Program-made: the position numbers and the translations under genes
Shown here: positions 43,601-58,200 of the stretch, in pieces
How the letters are laid out: every line of letters begins with the position of its first letter
Position numbering within the stretch: position 1 is the first letter of the stretch
Notes under the pieces: generated by a model
What the model saw: only the letters and a program-made list of their open reading frames with translations
Databases searched by the model: none
What the model was told of the DNA's origin: nothing
Assembly (NCBI GenBank): GCA_024195265.1
Contig: JAJLRJ010000008.1
Location: 25,703,432-25,767,431 of the forward strand
Length of the DNA stretch: 64,000 nucleotides
Direction of reading: 5' to 3'
DNA from: Dendrophyllia cribrosa
Lineage: Eukaryota > Cnidaria > Anthozoa > Scleractinia > Dendrophylliidae

Positions 43601-46167
43601 AGATGGGCTTGTCAATCCCATTGAAAATGTAAGTTTTTAAATAAGTCATTTGGGCTTCCCACAGGCTTCGACCCAACAGTGTCTTGTCAGCCTCAACAGC
43701 AGTGCCCCAGTTTGCATTGTATTATTGTCAATGCTTTTGGTTTCTGTAATAGCAGGCTTTAACATGTGAAGGATATAGAAAAAGCAGATCCAGTTCTACA
43801 ACTGGTGATAGCTTAATTTCCATCCATATGACTAAAAACTGTCTGAATTATTTCCATTTTTAGGTTGGATTTGATGCGTTCAGTCTCAGGCATGCAGCTA
43901 GTTGGCGCAATGTAATGGAATGGTTCCACAGGGAAGTGACAGCCATTGAAAATGAAGCCAGGCACTTCATAGACGACTCATTCAAGACACTGCGATCTGC
44001 TGAGGGAGCATTTGACATGCTGCTTAACTTCAGACACATTAGATCCCGTGAAGCTATCAACTCACAAATGATGAAGAAGTTTAATGATATCTTGGTACAG
44101 TTCGGAAAAGAGGTATGAATTATGACAATTTCAGCTTACTTACCAATAGTTTCTGATTGAATGATCACTCTAGAATTCAGCCCTCTTTAATAATCTTCAA
44201 TTTTGCCGCCAACAGACGATTATTATTTTCTGCTTAGTTCACACTAATTTTCCCCATGACCTCTTTGGACTTGTCCTTTCTGCCTACTTCCCTGTTTTAT
44301 GTTGCCTCTACTGTGAGACATTTTAAGAGGGCTGAGGATTCATGCCACAAACTGCAAAAGTTAGGACTTGCATGTGCAAAACAGTAATGTACATGTACAT
44401 GTATACATGTATGTGACTAAAGATTATTGCTCTGGGATTGACTTCAGGGAATAATAATTATAGTGAATAGCAGTATGAATCTGATCACAGTTCACTGTTT
44501 GAGATTTTAGTCATACATTCAAACTTTGTAATTAATTTTTTTTTATGCTGGAGCAAAAGGGTAAATCAAGACACACCCTTTAAAAGAATGTCATCCACAA
44601 AATAAACTGTTTTTATGCATGTACTACAGTGTAATGTAAGAGAAATATAAATTCTAAATTCCAAATTATTGCATCATCAGGTGGATTCCATGTATACTCT
44701 GTTCAAAGCAAATGCTGACAAACCTCCAATTTTCAAGAATCAGCCTCCTGTGGCTGGAGCCATCAGCTGGGAACGGTCTCTTTTCCTGCGCATTAAACAC
44801 ACCATCCTGAGATTTCAAGAGATGGAAGACATGCTCAATTCTGAGCAAGGAAAACTGGTAAGAGATAGCAGTTCCACCCAGCTGTCTGGGACAAGTAGAT
44901 TTTCCTGTGGGGCAAGTAACAGACAGGAATACTTTTCCAGCTCACTTGCCCGACAGGCAAGGCCCAATCAAGCTGTCCGCTGACTAAATAATGATTTTAA
45001 AACAAAAATGTAAACTTTGGTAAGAATATAACTGCCCAGGGCAAGCAAAGAGTTGCTTGTCCAAAGGGCAAGCTGAAATTAATGATAACAAGACGCTGTG
45101 GGAGCGTATACTTGGGCGTCGTTGTATTAGGAATATTGGAAACTGCATGCACGTTAGTTTCAGTTTGCTGGGGAGTAGTGGGATAGTGTGAGCAGTATAA
45201 CAAAGAAGCGTGTTAACCTTCGAAAACAAGAAGACACAGCACACTTAGCGTGCGAGATCACATGCAAATTATTAAACGATAGCGTGTTCACTGTTTCAAA
45301 AGACTAGAATACTGAAAAATACAAATTGATGCCTACTTTGTACTTACTGTTGAAAAAAAGCCCGTATATCAGAGTTTCCCGATGGTTGTTATTGGTTTTC
45401 ACTAAATCTTGTAACTAGCTGGTCTGTGTTTCCGACACTTTTGAAGTGAATGCAAATGTAGCCTTTGAAGTAAAAATGTTGCAATTTGCATAATGTAAAA
45501 AGTAATTTGAAACCTTTCCATTAACGCGTAACGCAGCTACACACAAAATCAGACACAAAATTATCTAATTTGTATTCCTATCCGAAACATAGAAAAAGAA
45601 ATTAAATGAAAAAGTGACCGCTTTAAGGTTATTTTCACTAGAAACTCGCAAGAAACACATCCCAAGACAAGTGCATTGTTTACATCTTCTATCGGCGGTG
45701 AATGTTTGCACCCAAAGTTTCAGTTGGCTGTTCTGTTCCTTCAACTTCACGAAATAAAAATTCATAAAAGGCAAACAACCGAAATTAATTGGGATTCCTA
45801 ACATGCTTATATTTCTTCCTTCGCTCTCCAGTGTTCACTTTTTATTAAACAAGCGCTATGTATTCATCTCAGTAAATCTTCATGTTCGTTTAAACACGTT
45901 TTAGCGTGTTTCCGTCCTGAAGGTATCGTAAATTCACCGCAAGAGTGTCAAGCACTTTCGCAGTGTCTTCTTGAGTTTCCTTACGCATATTGGAATATAA
46001 AAATGTTAGATGCAAGAGAGAAAACACAACTCGCACTTTGTCATGTAGCCTCGCATTGACAAACAACAGGTTAAAATGAACAAGCCCATTCCCGTCCCCA
46101 GATTTGCGCAATACTGCACATTTGTGTACTACCAAACTGCATTTTTATACTTGGCCACTACTCTCAA

Positions 46168-46233
<66 letters not shown>

Positions 46234-49200
46234 TTAACAATAATAATAATTTATCAGGGCAAAAAACTTTCACTCGTCCGCTCGTCTGAGATGAGTTCTT
46301 GATCTCGGACAAGTGGATTTCCATAAGCACTTGTCCAACGGGACGAGTACAATTTACCAGGAGAAATTTGTCTCGTTTTTCACTGAGTTCTAAGTTTCCC
46401 AAGCATCTCTGGACTTTGTAAACTAACCTGATATCCGCGAATTTCTGTTTCTTTTTACTCATAAACTTACCCGTTTTCCGACCGTGCAAATTTCTTGAGC
46501 GCATGTTTTTATTTAGCCTACTCAAAAAATCTGGTCAACTTACAGTGTATATCCCCGGAAAGTATAATCTATTGCAGATATTCGCGCAGATAAGCCGCAT
46601 CCCAATTTTGAGCAAAAATTTGGGCAAATGTGGCTTATACGCCAGTTTTTACGGTACATTGTAAATTTATTTTAGCGCTACATTTTTTTAATTTATTCAT
46701 TATTTGGACGAGTGAATTTCGCTTTCGGACAACCAAAATTTAAGTGGCACTTGTCCAATGGACAAGTGGAAAGAAAAAAACAAATTAACAAAATTAACTA
46801 TACATTCCATTCAAGTATTTTTCAAGCCCTGCATATGAAATACGGTATCTAGTGAACACAGCAAGGGTATTTTGCAAAATGCAGAACACAGAAAAAGAAA
46901 TTTTAGGGCTAAAAACTCAACTCAAATGTCAGTTTCCATCAATTTGTCATTTTGCAAGAGTACTTTTGCATAAAACATTGCTAACACTGTTTTGCTCTGT
47001 TTTTATAGGCAAGCAAAAAGTATCTCAGTGTGGCTCGGCAAATGAAGGATTATGAAGACAAAAAGTATGAAGCTTGGAGGGAACAGGTTGAAGCCAATCT
47101 GCTGATCTATCTCAAGAAGAACCTTCTTACAAAGCCCTCAGCCAGCTCTGCTACCACACACAGGAGTGCTGCTGATGAAGGCACAGGCTCTGATGATGCA
47201 TCAGCTAGTCTGACAGCAGGTATACAATTACAAGGTGATTTGCTGTTGTTATTCAATAATACCATGTGATACAGTACAGTACAATTTACAGTATAGTACA
47301 ATTTATAGTACATTACAGTACAATTTACAGTACAGTACAATACAATTTACAGTATAGTACAATACAATTTACAGTACAGTACAGTACAATACAATTTACA
47401 GTACAGTACAGTACAATTTACGGTACAGTACAGTACAGTGCAGTACAATTTACAGTACAGTACAGTACAATACAATTTACAGTGTAGTACAATTTACAGT
47501 ACAGTAATATTTACAGTACAGTGCAGTACAATTTACAGTACAGTACAGTACAGTACAATTTACAGTACAGTGCAGTACAATTTACAGTACAGTGCAGTAC
47601 AATTTACAGTACAGTACAGTCAGTACAATTTACAGTACATTACAGTACAATTTACAGTACAGTACAGTACAGTACAGTACAATTTACAGTACAGTACAGT
47701 ACAGTACAGTACAATTTACAGTACAGTACAGTACAGTACAATTTACAGTACAGTACAGTACAGTGCAGTACAATTTACAGTACAGTACAGTCAGTACAAT
47801 TTACAGTACATTACAGTACAATTTACAGTACAGTACAGTACAGTACAATTTACAGTACAGTACAATTTACAGTATTAAAAATAGTACAATTTATAGTACA
47901 TTACAGTACAATTTACAGTACAGGGCCCGGTTGTTCAAAAGGCGGATAGCGCTATCCAGCGGAGAAAAATGTGCAAAACCAATTGCGTTATCCACTGGCT
48001 AGTGATTTATCCGGTGGATAGCGCTATCCACCTTTTGAACAACCGGGACCAGTACAGTACAATTTACAGTACAGGACAATACAATTTACAGTACAGTACA
48101 GTACAATTTACAGTACAGTACAGTACAATTTACATTACAGTACAATTTACAGTACAGTATAGTACAATTTATTGTACATTACAGTATAATTTACATTACA
48201 AGCCCCGGTTGTTGAAAAGGTAGCTAGCGCTATCCACCGGATAAATCACTATCCAGTGGGTAAGTATTAACAAAATCCGTTGTGTTATCCGCTGGATAGT
48301 GATTAATCTGGTGGATAGCGCTATCCACCTTTTGAACAACTGGGGCCAGTACAGTACAATTTACAGTATAGTACAATTTATAGTACATTACAGTACAATT
48401 TACAGTATAGTACAGTACAATTTACAGTACAGTACAGTACAATTTACAGTACATTACAGTACAATTTACAGTACAGACAATACAATTTACAGTACAGTAC
48501 AGTACAATTTACAGTACAGTACAGTACAATTTACAGTACAGTACAGTACAGTACAATTTACAGTACAGTACAATACAATTTACAGTACAATACAATTTAC
48601 AGTATAGTACAGTACAATACAATTTACAGTACAGTACAGTACAATATTTTATTGACCACTCCCCATAGGAGCATTCTTCTCAGTCTTAACCTTTCACCTT
48701 TTAAGATTCTGTGGCATTCAGAAGCAAGGGGCAACACCCATGTTAAATTACTTTTCTGGTCAGCAACAAGTGATTTTTCCCCTGACTAAAAAACAATTGT
48801 TTTAGGAACCTAACCAGTATAATATAGATAAGAATTATCTAATAAGTATCTTCATTATTAGGCAGAGTGGGTCAGTCTGACAGTACTGAATGTTTGTGTT
48901 GTCTGATTTCAGTTTCGCACCCCAACTTACAGTATGTTGCAGATTTTGCACCAGAGTTAGGACTGATTATCATGGAGACCAAATACCTTGAACAGCTTGG
49001 CTTCCAGGTCCCTGAACTTGCCAGGAATGTGGCTTTACAGGTACTGTATGGTCATCAAACAAAAGGTTTTTTCTCTTCCATCCTTTCGTATAAGTAAATG
49101 TATATCTTTGACAGTCTGTGCCTGTATATTATTTGAATGTACATTGTATTAAATTGTTTTGTTTAGCTTGCAAAATAGCTGCCTCTTTCTTTGCACATTC

Positions 49201-52200
49201 AGTACAAGAGACTTTATTTTCTATGAGAGGTACCCACACTTTAAGTGCAGATGCCTCTTGCAAAGTGCTATTGGAACAGTAAGCAAGAAGAGAGTGCTCT
49301 CACAGCTAAAAAAAATAAAGTTGGTGAGAGAAAAAGGTCAAAATGTGACATAGGCGCTCTATGCACTGAGCCCTTCAGTTGCCTTGACCCTTTAATCAGG
49401 GATTCTGACGGGGTGTGCTGGTGCGGGACCGCACAATTCGGTCAAACCTGCACAATTCCGCACAATTCCTAAAAATCCGCACAATCCCGCACAATACTGA
49501 AATATTTGCTCAAAATTTTAATTAAATCAGGTATTTCTATTGATTACCAAGATTTCGAGAAACGTTTTACATGTAGGCTATTTGCAGCCCATTTTCCTTC
49601 CAAACAATCGAGAAATCCCTCTCTTTCCTCGGACAGCTTGAGCGGATTGATATAAAAACAACAAGGCGTTCTCTTTGCCGTCCTGGGAACCAGTCTCAGT
49701 TTTACTTCTTTCCGACTTTCTACAGAATTTTTCGCGTAGCTTTTTAGTTATCGTTTTCCAGACATTATGTCGTTTTTCTTAGCAGCCTGTTGATATTTTT
49801 TCGCGCGCTTTTGCTTCCTCTTTCCAGAGATTCCAACCCTCCCGATTTGATGTCTTGCCTCCCGCCCTCCCGATTTTTACCAAATTCTCCCGATTTATTA
49901 TAAAATTCTGAAAACTAGGGAAAAATTGCTAATCTTTAGAATTTTTTGCAATCTGTCACTATGAACACTCATGAGAATAGACCTTATAGAATAACTCAGG
50001 CCGGAATGATGCCAAAGTGCAGGAAATGGCACTTGAGAGAACCTAAATTTTCAAAATTTCCCGAGAGGGCAGGCCCCCGGACCCCCCTAGAAGCTCACGC
50101 TAATGATTTCTCCCTATTTTACATCACATGATTTCTCCCTATTTTACATCACATGGGGTTGGAATCCCTGTCTTTCAATTCAGTTTAATATGTTGGGGAC
50201 CGAAGAAGAAACACCGAAGAAATGTACTCGGTCGCGCCGAAATGAATGTCGCTCTGTCTGAATTATTTTCGCAAAGAACTGATCAAGTTTGCGAATCGAC
50301 AAACAAACTATTAAAGCGCTGGAACTTCGGATTGATAGGAGAAAATTATTAAGTTCTGATCAGAATACTGGATTTTATTTTTTCAATCAAGTGAAAGACG
50401 TTTTCATTCGGGAAAATGCAAAACAAACATGCTATCAAATTACATTTAGCACACAATTTGCATACATCTCGAGGTTGTGTTTTTGCGGCAAACTTTCGAA
50501 GAAATTGTGTGAACCTTTAATGGAAATTATTCACACTTACATAAAATGTACGGATTTTTCAGAAAGGAACTCGCTCAGATTGGAAACATTTTATTTAGAG
50601 GTGGTATTTCGGTTTTACCCGATCGAGTTCATCATGTCACGCAATGTGATTTTGTTGAGACAAAGAAACTTTGGTGAAGAAAAACAGCGCAAATTGGCAA
50701 TTGTTGGGTACATTTTAATCCCCAAAGTAAAACATCCATTTGTATTTTTCATTTATGCAGAATTTCCTCCCTGTCATATTTTTCTGGCCTGGCTAGAACA
50801 CTGGTGATTGAATATTTGGTTGGTCGCAGGATTGTGCAATCCCGCACAATTTCCCGCACAATCTAAGTTATTTCCCGCACAATTTGCCCAAAACTCCCGC
50901 ACAATTTTGGATTTTTCCCCCCACCCTGTCAGAATCCCTGTTTAATGAAAAGGCCTAGGCAAGAATAGAGAGTACACTGTACAAGCAGACAGTTCCAGTA
51001 GCCTCTGTCTGCCAAGTACATTGTTGTAAAATTGCTGTTATTATTTATTTATGATATATAATGAGGGATTTATCTGTGCCATGCAGGAAGAGAAGTACAT
51101 AAAATATGTGGATGGTCTAAAACTGATGTTGGATCGATATCACACTGTTCTTGGAAGCTTAAATGTTGCAGAGGTATGTATATTACATGCTGTAACACTC
51201 AGCAGACAAAATTAATAAATTATTATAAATTTTCATACTGGTAGTCAAACAAAGTTGCACTGATATCAGCCATTGGCCTAACACAAGGCTTAGTCACTGC
51301 AGTTTTGGTGACTTAACATGACAACTGAAAAAAAGAAAAGTGCGCCCAGGGTAAGTGATGAGGTCAAAGCATTACTGTTTAAGGGTTGGGTTGGGGTTTT
51401 GGTGATTTACTGGTATGTGATGAAGACACAAGAGACACTGAGTTCACAAATTATTTGTTTTATTTATTTTTATTTGTTGTTTTACAGACCCAACTACTTG
51501 ATGATCACATCAAGGAATTAAAACGAGTCCTTACACCAGGAGCAAAGAGATTAAACTGGAACTCACTGGGAATAAGTGACTATATCACACGATGTGGACA
51601 GGTAAAGTTAATGTTGATTTTAATTGAATACAAAAAAGTATAAAATTGTGGTCAAAGCTGGAAGAACTGAACATTGCTTGATCCAAACAACTTAGGGAAA
51701 TGGTCAAAACTATTTTACTCAGACACTGACAGGACCCACCAATTTACAAAAAGCCCCCCACCCCCCATTCTATAAGGAGTAGAAACTGAGAAAAAGATTC
51801 AAAATTTCCTTGTACTGTTGTTGTAGTAATGCACACAGAATATTAACTCTCTTAAAGCAGGCACCTCAGTAAGGCGGACACCTCAATAAGGTGGACATCA
51901 GTGGTTGGCTGGTTTTGGCCGAATGTCACTTGTTTTTTTGTGACTAAACTCTCTATAAGGCGGATACTTCTCTAAACGCTCGTTTACACATGCGATTAAT
52001 TCTGATGCGATTTCTATCGCACTCTCCAATGCAACTTTTGTCACAAGTGTAAACTAGTGCGATTTCCTGTGTGATTCCGGTGCAACATCTGCTTTGATTT
52101 GCTGTGATTTTCCAAAAATCGCTGCCAAGTTGCATCAGGTTTCGTACATGTTCGAAACCTCTGCGACATATCGCGACAAATCACCCCAAATCGCACTGAA

Positions 52201-55200
52201 ATCGCCGCCCATTTACACATGCGATTTGAAGATGCAACTTGCATGCAACAAAAATTAAATTGGATCAACAAGTGCGACAAAAATTGCACAAAAAATCGCC
52301 TGTGTAAATGGGCTTTAAGTGGACAGTTAGAGCTTAAGTCCCAAGAATGTGCGGTTTAGAGAGAGTTCTTTGTAGTTTGTTTAGTTTTACTGCGCTCAGA
52401 AAAGTTATGTTCCCTTTGGTCACAACCAACTAATCCATGTTGTAATTTACATATACATCAACAGGCGATTAGCAAGTTTGAATCACTTGTGAATCAAATT
52501 CAGAAGAATGCCAAGGATATCAACAGTCGTCTGGAAATGTTAGAGAATGCAGTTCTGTTTAAGCAGCCTCCACCAAAGATGGGCGGGATATTACCTGATG
52601 CTAAGGTGAGTGCATGGTTCATATTTTCACTTCAAACCACGGGGAAAGCAAATGTTTAGTGAAAATGATCCATTTTGGGATAAAAAAAGACATGTTTATT
52701 ATCCCATTACCTCCTGACTGAAGTGTCAAATTAAAAAAATGTGTAATTTAGTGGAAATCCAAATTGAGATTAATTTATGAAAAACCACCAGCTTGCACAA
52801 TATGGAGGAGCTTGTTCCCAGTTGCCACACCCAACAGTTTTATTTACAAATATAGAACCAACTTGTACCTCTTTGGAAGTTTTTGAACTTGTTTTTTTTT
52901 TTTTAAGGAGTTCTTCGAATACCTTGAGAAAGCACGTGCCTTGGAGCTTGATAACTTGTCCAGGAAATACCGAGCAATTGGCCCACTGCTGACCAAGATG
53001 GAAGGGCTTGTGGTTCACACCAACACTGGTAGATCTACCAAACTACAGCCTTACTATGCCTTTTGGGAAAATGCTGTTTATGATGCTCTCACCAAGGTTT
53101 GCAATTATTCAAATGTTAATTAACTCGTCACTCATACATGTAATTATGGAGGGTAGGTGCCATAACAATATGCGCAGCAAGCAGCTATATGCAACTAAGG
53201 AGGTAACCATGGCAACCTGAGGCCACGGGTCTCCCCCTGGCACCCGTCAACACTGATTTCTCAGTGGAATTTATACTTCCCTAGCCCTCCAATCACCATG
53301 GGATGGGAGGGGTGGGAGCAATGTGAAGGCAAGGAACAAACGCGGGCAGCTAAATCAAGCACGAGGAGCAGGTAGCAAATGCGCATGTGCAGCATGGGAC
53401 AAAATGCTGACCAGTACTTATGCTCCAAGTTAACTATGATTATGTCATTAAATCTCATTTAAACTTCATAATTATTGTAGTGCCATAGCAAAGTACTGTA
53501 CTGTTGAATAGCTTTTAACTGAATGGCCATGTTTTCTGACTTCATATGCGCATTGAAAAAGCTGGAATTGCCTTGAATAGCAACCAACTGACTTTATACA
53601 GCTCAATGGGCCTTATGCATGTTACAACACCAGGTCAAGGTCAAGATCAACGTTAACATTAAGGTGCCATCAAGCTACATGTATATAAATCACCCATAAC
53701 AACCTTTCATGATGTGTTATGGGTTATGGCTCCTAATGTCAGTCCTGAAATGCACTCTAATTTGTTATTTAATTAATGTTGCAACTGTTTGATTTCTGAT
53801 TTCTCAATTATTTTCAGATGGTGACCAAGAACTTGCAGCAGTTTAACCAGCAGCTTCATGCTCGTCAGCCATTGTTTATGATAGAAACAGTTCTATCTGC
53901 ACCTGAGATTGTCTTGTCCCCTCCTGCAAATGAGATCTACAAGTTAATAATGCAGTGTATCAGAGACATGGTGGAGGGGTAAGTGTGAATCATGCAGATC
54001 GTCTTTAGATTAATGCAATCAAAACTCCCTGTGAGACCAGCTGCCATAAGCCACCACCATGAGCAGCCACCAGGGGAAAAAGAGCATTCTGATTGGTCCA
54101 GTTAGATTGGTAACAAATTGATTTCATTGAACTGTTTGTTCTAAAAAAATTAATGTTCAAAAGAAGACTGTTTTGTGTGAAGCCAAACCTTGCCTGTAAC
54201 TTAAGCAAACTGTAAAAACTATTTCATCTTTGTAGGGCAGGGACCTGCCAATAGAGGTTTGCTTTAATTTGCTGTTGGCAGTTTTGTAAAAGAGCCATTC
54301 ATATTAATAACTTACAGTCAACGCACTTCACGCGTGAACGCACAACTTCAACTATTCATCGATTAGGTCATTCTTCGATTTCATTCTTCCAAAAATTTGC
54401 TGATTATTCGTATCTTTTATTTTATAATCGAATCATGAATTTCGTTATTAAAAATAATGTTCATGACAGTGTAAGAATGATAAGATTTTTCGTCCGTTTA
54501 GATAAAACTGTATTTTTCATAAGGTAGCTTTTTTTCTTACACGTAACTTCGAATAGTTTCAGTGTTGTGCGCCGTGGGAATTTAATTTAACCGCCCAAAT
54601 TAACGGTCTTCATGAGATCTCAAGACACGAGTTTATTTTTGAAACGATGGCAAGAAATTCGCTTGAGGGGTTTTACCGATCCTGGTAAACCTTTACCTTT
54701 GCACATTAGAGACGAAATAGTTAATCTTTTCAATGCTGGATTTGGGCCGTCAGAGATTTCACGGAACACAAAGGTGACCAAACGAGCTATTCATAACATA
54801 GTACAACATTATTCACTACACGGGACGACTCAACCATTTTCTTGTGGAGGCAAAGATCCAGTATTGATAACAGATGATATTCTTGAAGTAATCGAAATTT
54901 GGAAACTTCGAAAACCAAGTGTGTATGCTTCTGAAATCCGCGACAGGTTGTTACAGGAGGGTATTTGCACACCGGCTAATCTCCCATCCATAAGGCAAAT
55001 ACAAAATGTAACAAACAAAAAGTTAGGAATGAGCTACAAGAAACTTGCAAGTATACCTAGTGAATATATGACACCTGAAAACTTAGCCAAGGTAGATGAT
55101 TATTTGAGCCAAACGTCACGGTTAGATAGAGGCAATTTACACTTTTTCGATGAGTCATCTGTAGTTGTTACTTCTGGTAACCGTATTTATGGTAGTGTCG

Positions 55201-58200
55201 ATTTACTGCTCACACAGGGCTTCTGAAAATTCGCGGAAAAATCGGCCGAATTCGCGGGAATTTCGGGGGAATTTTCGGGGCAAATTTCGCCGAAAAAAAA
55301 TCGTTAAAAAGCGGCCGATTTTGCGTGATTTTTCTGGGCAAAGTTCGCTGAAAAGCGGTCGGTTTTGCGCCGATTTGACGAACGTTTTAAATGAAAAAAG
55401 AAGGCAATTTTGCTAAATTTTGGGAAAATGATGAGCGTTGGAGGGCCGGCTGTCATTAAGAGCGGGTAGCCGGCCGAAACAGACAAGCCGTCTGTTTCTT
55501 GTCCATCCTCGGCCCATCCTCGGCCGTCTTCTTTCGTTTCAGTTCACTGTTACTGTTGAAGAGAAAGCTTAGCTGAAATTACTTGTAAGACATTCTTTTC
55601 TAAGTTTTGAGTCGAAATAAAGATGTATTAATCAGTATTGCAACAGTTTTAAACGCGGTCGGCAGCCGATCTCTTTCAAAGTTATCGAAGGTCTGCGGGT
55701 AGCGCCTGGAACATTTTTACAGAATGGTTCCCAGGCTTGCGCGTCATCCTAAATGTATTGTAGCGTTCCAGTTTTCTATATTTTTGACCATTTCAATCTT
55801 GAAGAGAACAACTGAGTAAACTTAAATTTTGTTCAATTTAGCCTGGATTTTGGATTGGTTTTTTTTTTTGTTTTTTTTTTTTTGGGGGGGGGGATATCGC
55901 CAGGAAAACGCATTTCCGGATGTCTAGATTTTTCCCAGACCCCCCTAAGAAACTTCGGCGCGATGACAGCTGTTAGGCTATGCAATAACAACAGCGACAG
56001 AAACACTGACTTCTTATAAATGTTGCCTTTCTAAAACCGGCGATTTTGCAGGTCAATTGGAGCATTAGGTTGTACTCAAAACCCTCGCTTTCTTTGCATT
56101 ATATTGGGCAAACAACAGTCTAGTTCAGACACCTTTTAGATAACAAACGTTTTATTAATTTTGATTTTTTTTCAGTTTAGATCAGCAGCTTGCAAAGGGA
56201 AAGAACATAACGTTTTTAATGAAAATTCTTCAAAGATTCCGTCTGAAGACCTTAAATGCCCTAACAAACACCCCAATTTATGTACATAGTTCAATATCTG
56301 TAAATGTGTTACTTAGTGCCAAGAACATGTCTCGTTATCTGCTCGCCTTTCCTCAAGTTGTCTTCCTACTTTTTTTAAAGTAGCGGTGCACGAGCCCTAC
56401 CTCAGAATGTTGAGGGATGGTAAAGGGGCCAACGCCAACAATGGTGACAGGCCCATAGAAGATGGACGACTGAGGACAGGTGTAAATGTCATCACGCCTC
56501 GGCCAGTCGAATGAGCTTGCGCTGACAGAGTACAAAAACTTCAAAGTAACTTGAGAGCCTGTACACTTGATGACCCTTCCGATGTAGAAGAGACGCTTGT
56601 AGTCTACTGCGTAATATCTCCCTTCGACAATTGTAGGACTGTCAAGGTCGTATATTTGTTGCTCGTGCAGCTCAACGATCATCACTTTCCTGAATGCTGT
56701 GATGCTTTGTTTGGCTACAGATGAAGATGCAAGAAGGAGGCATCGAGCATAGAGGCAAACAAACACCCCACAATCAAAGCCATTGTCTTGTTGTGCGATA
56801 TCACGAGGTGTATTACACGAAAAGTGCCATTCATTCATGGGTAGATCCTGGGGACTTAGTTCCTTTAGGAGACACCACATCTTCCTTATGGCACTCTCAA
56901 TAGTGGGCTTAACGAAAGACCCTGCAATACTATCGAGAGCAACAACTTTTTGTTCTTTTGGAAGAACCAGCAAGAGAAACCAGTGTTCACTGCTTCCTGG
57001 ATTGCAGGGCACCAAGACGACATCTTGCTCCAGGATCGGAGCCTTGTCTTTCAGCACTTGCTTCGCTGGCTTGTTCCCAATGCTACGTTCAAATTTCTCC
57101 CATTCAATAACCTCCACGTTTCCAGGTGATTTTTCTTTCAGGAGATGGAGATAAGCATCTATTGCGAAGTTGTTTAGATAATTATCTTTGTCCCGAGGCT
57201 TGCCACCTAGAAGGCCTTCAAGATCTTTCTCGTCAATTATTCTGCTACTGCTCGTTAATTTTACTGAGCCGTCTAATAGACAGTTTAGTACTGGCTCCTT
57301 GTGTTCAGGAAAGCTGAAGATGGTCTCGCATCTCTGAATCTTCGCAGTTAATGTACCATCCAGTCCGAAATTGACCGTTGGTTGTGGTTCTTTAGCGACG
57401 TTGCCGTTTGCAGGAGTGCAGGAGTCTGCCATCTTGGATGCTGTGTTGGACATGAAGGCCTTGATAGAAGATCGGAATTGATTTCCTGCTGTATCCTTTC
57501 TAACTTTTTTGGTAGGATTGTTCCCAGGTAGTTTACACTTCTTTGGTGGTGGGCTAGAGTCTTGCTGGTTGTCAATTGCAGATGTTGGTTTTTGGCTTTG
57601 CTCGGTTTCCACATTCATTTCTTTATTGCCTTTGACTAGCTTAATAACATCAGGGGCAGGTCGTTTCTGTGGTTTCTCCTGCGTTTTACCAGTTTCCTCC
57701 TCCAGGCTTCGCTCCTCCTCCAATGCAGATTTAATCCGCAAATTCCAATTCAGAAAGTGGAATGCCTTGATGGAATCTGTGGCCAGTGATCTTCGTTTTG
57801 TATCAAGCATTGCATTATACGCGGAAAAAGACCTTTCCACGTCATAGGAGCCAATGGTAGTGGTGCGGTAGCACGACGCAAGCTGGTACAATGCGGGTAG
57901 GCTGGCTGCCTTCGACTTCCAAAAGAGCTTTAAATCTATTTCCTCGCCAGCACTTAAATTCTTCACAGCTTGAGGGCCTATCTCCTTGACATAAAGTTCC
58001 CACTCGTCCTTTGAGACGGATTCTATTCCCGGAATGCTATCGATGCTATTATAGTCGCAATTGCAATCAATAATATTCACGGGATCTAGAACTCTCATTT
58101 GCTCGAAAAATGGCATGGCTGGTTGCGCCCCGTCGACAACGTACTTAGACAATTTCGCGAAGGCTGCTTTGAATGCAGACTTTGCTGAGTCGATTACATC

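Larger units (their letters stand above)
47268..48640 (+). repeat. ACAGT / ACAATTT satellite in DNAH10 intron 7
   Basis: About 1.1 kb of a variable tandem array built from ACAGT pentamers punctuated by 'acaatttacagt', interrupted by two foldback elements (47923-48050, 48202-48347). The array is open in several frames and produces long artificial Tyr/Gln/Ser ORFs. Confidence 0.92.

Noticed and set aside
46104..46289. Poly-asparagine and poly-leucine ORFs
   Set aside because: Products of the (TAA)n microsatellite on each strand.
47266..48607. Long Tyr/Gln/Ser-rich ORFs in several frames
   Set aside because: They are translations of the ACAGT/ACAATTT satellite, open in many frames only because the repeat lacks stops.
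50289..50807. 172-codon ORF inside a transposon
   Set aside because: No ATG at its start, A/T-rich, and no motif I can name; mentioned under the element but not called as a gene.
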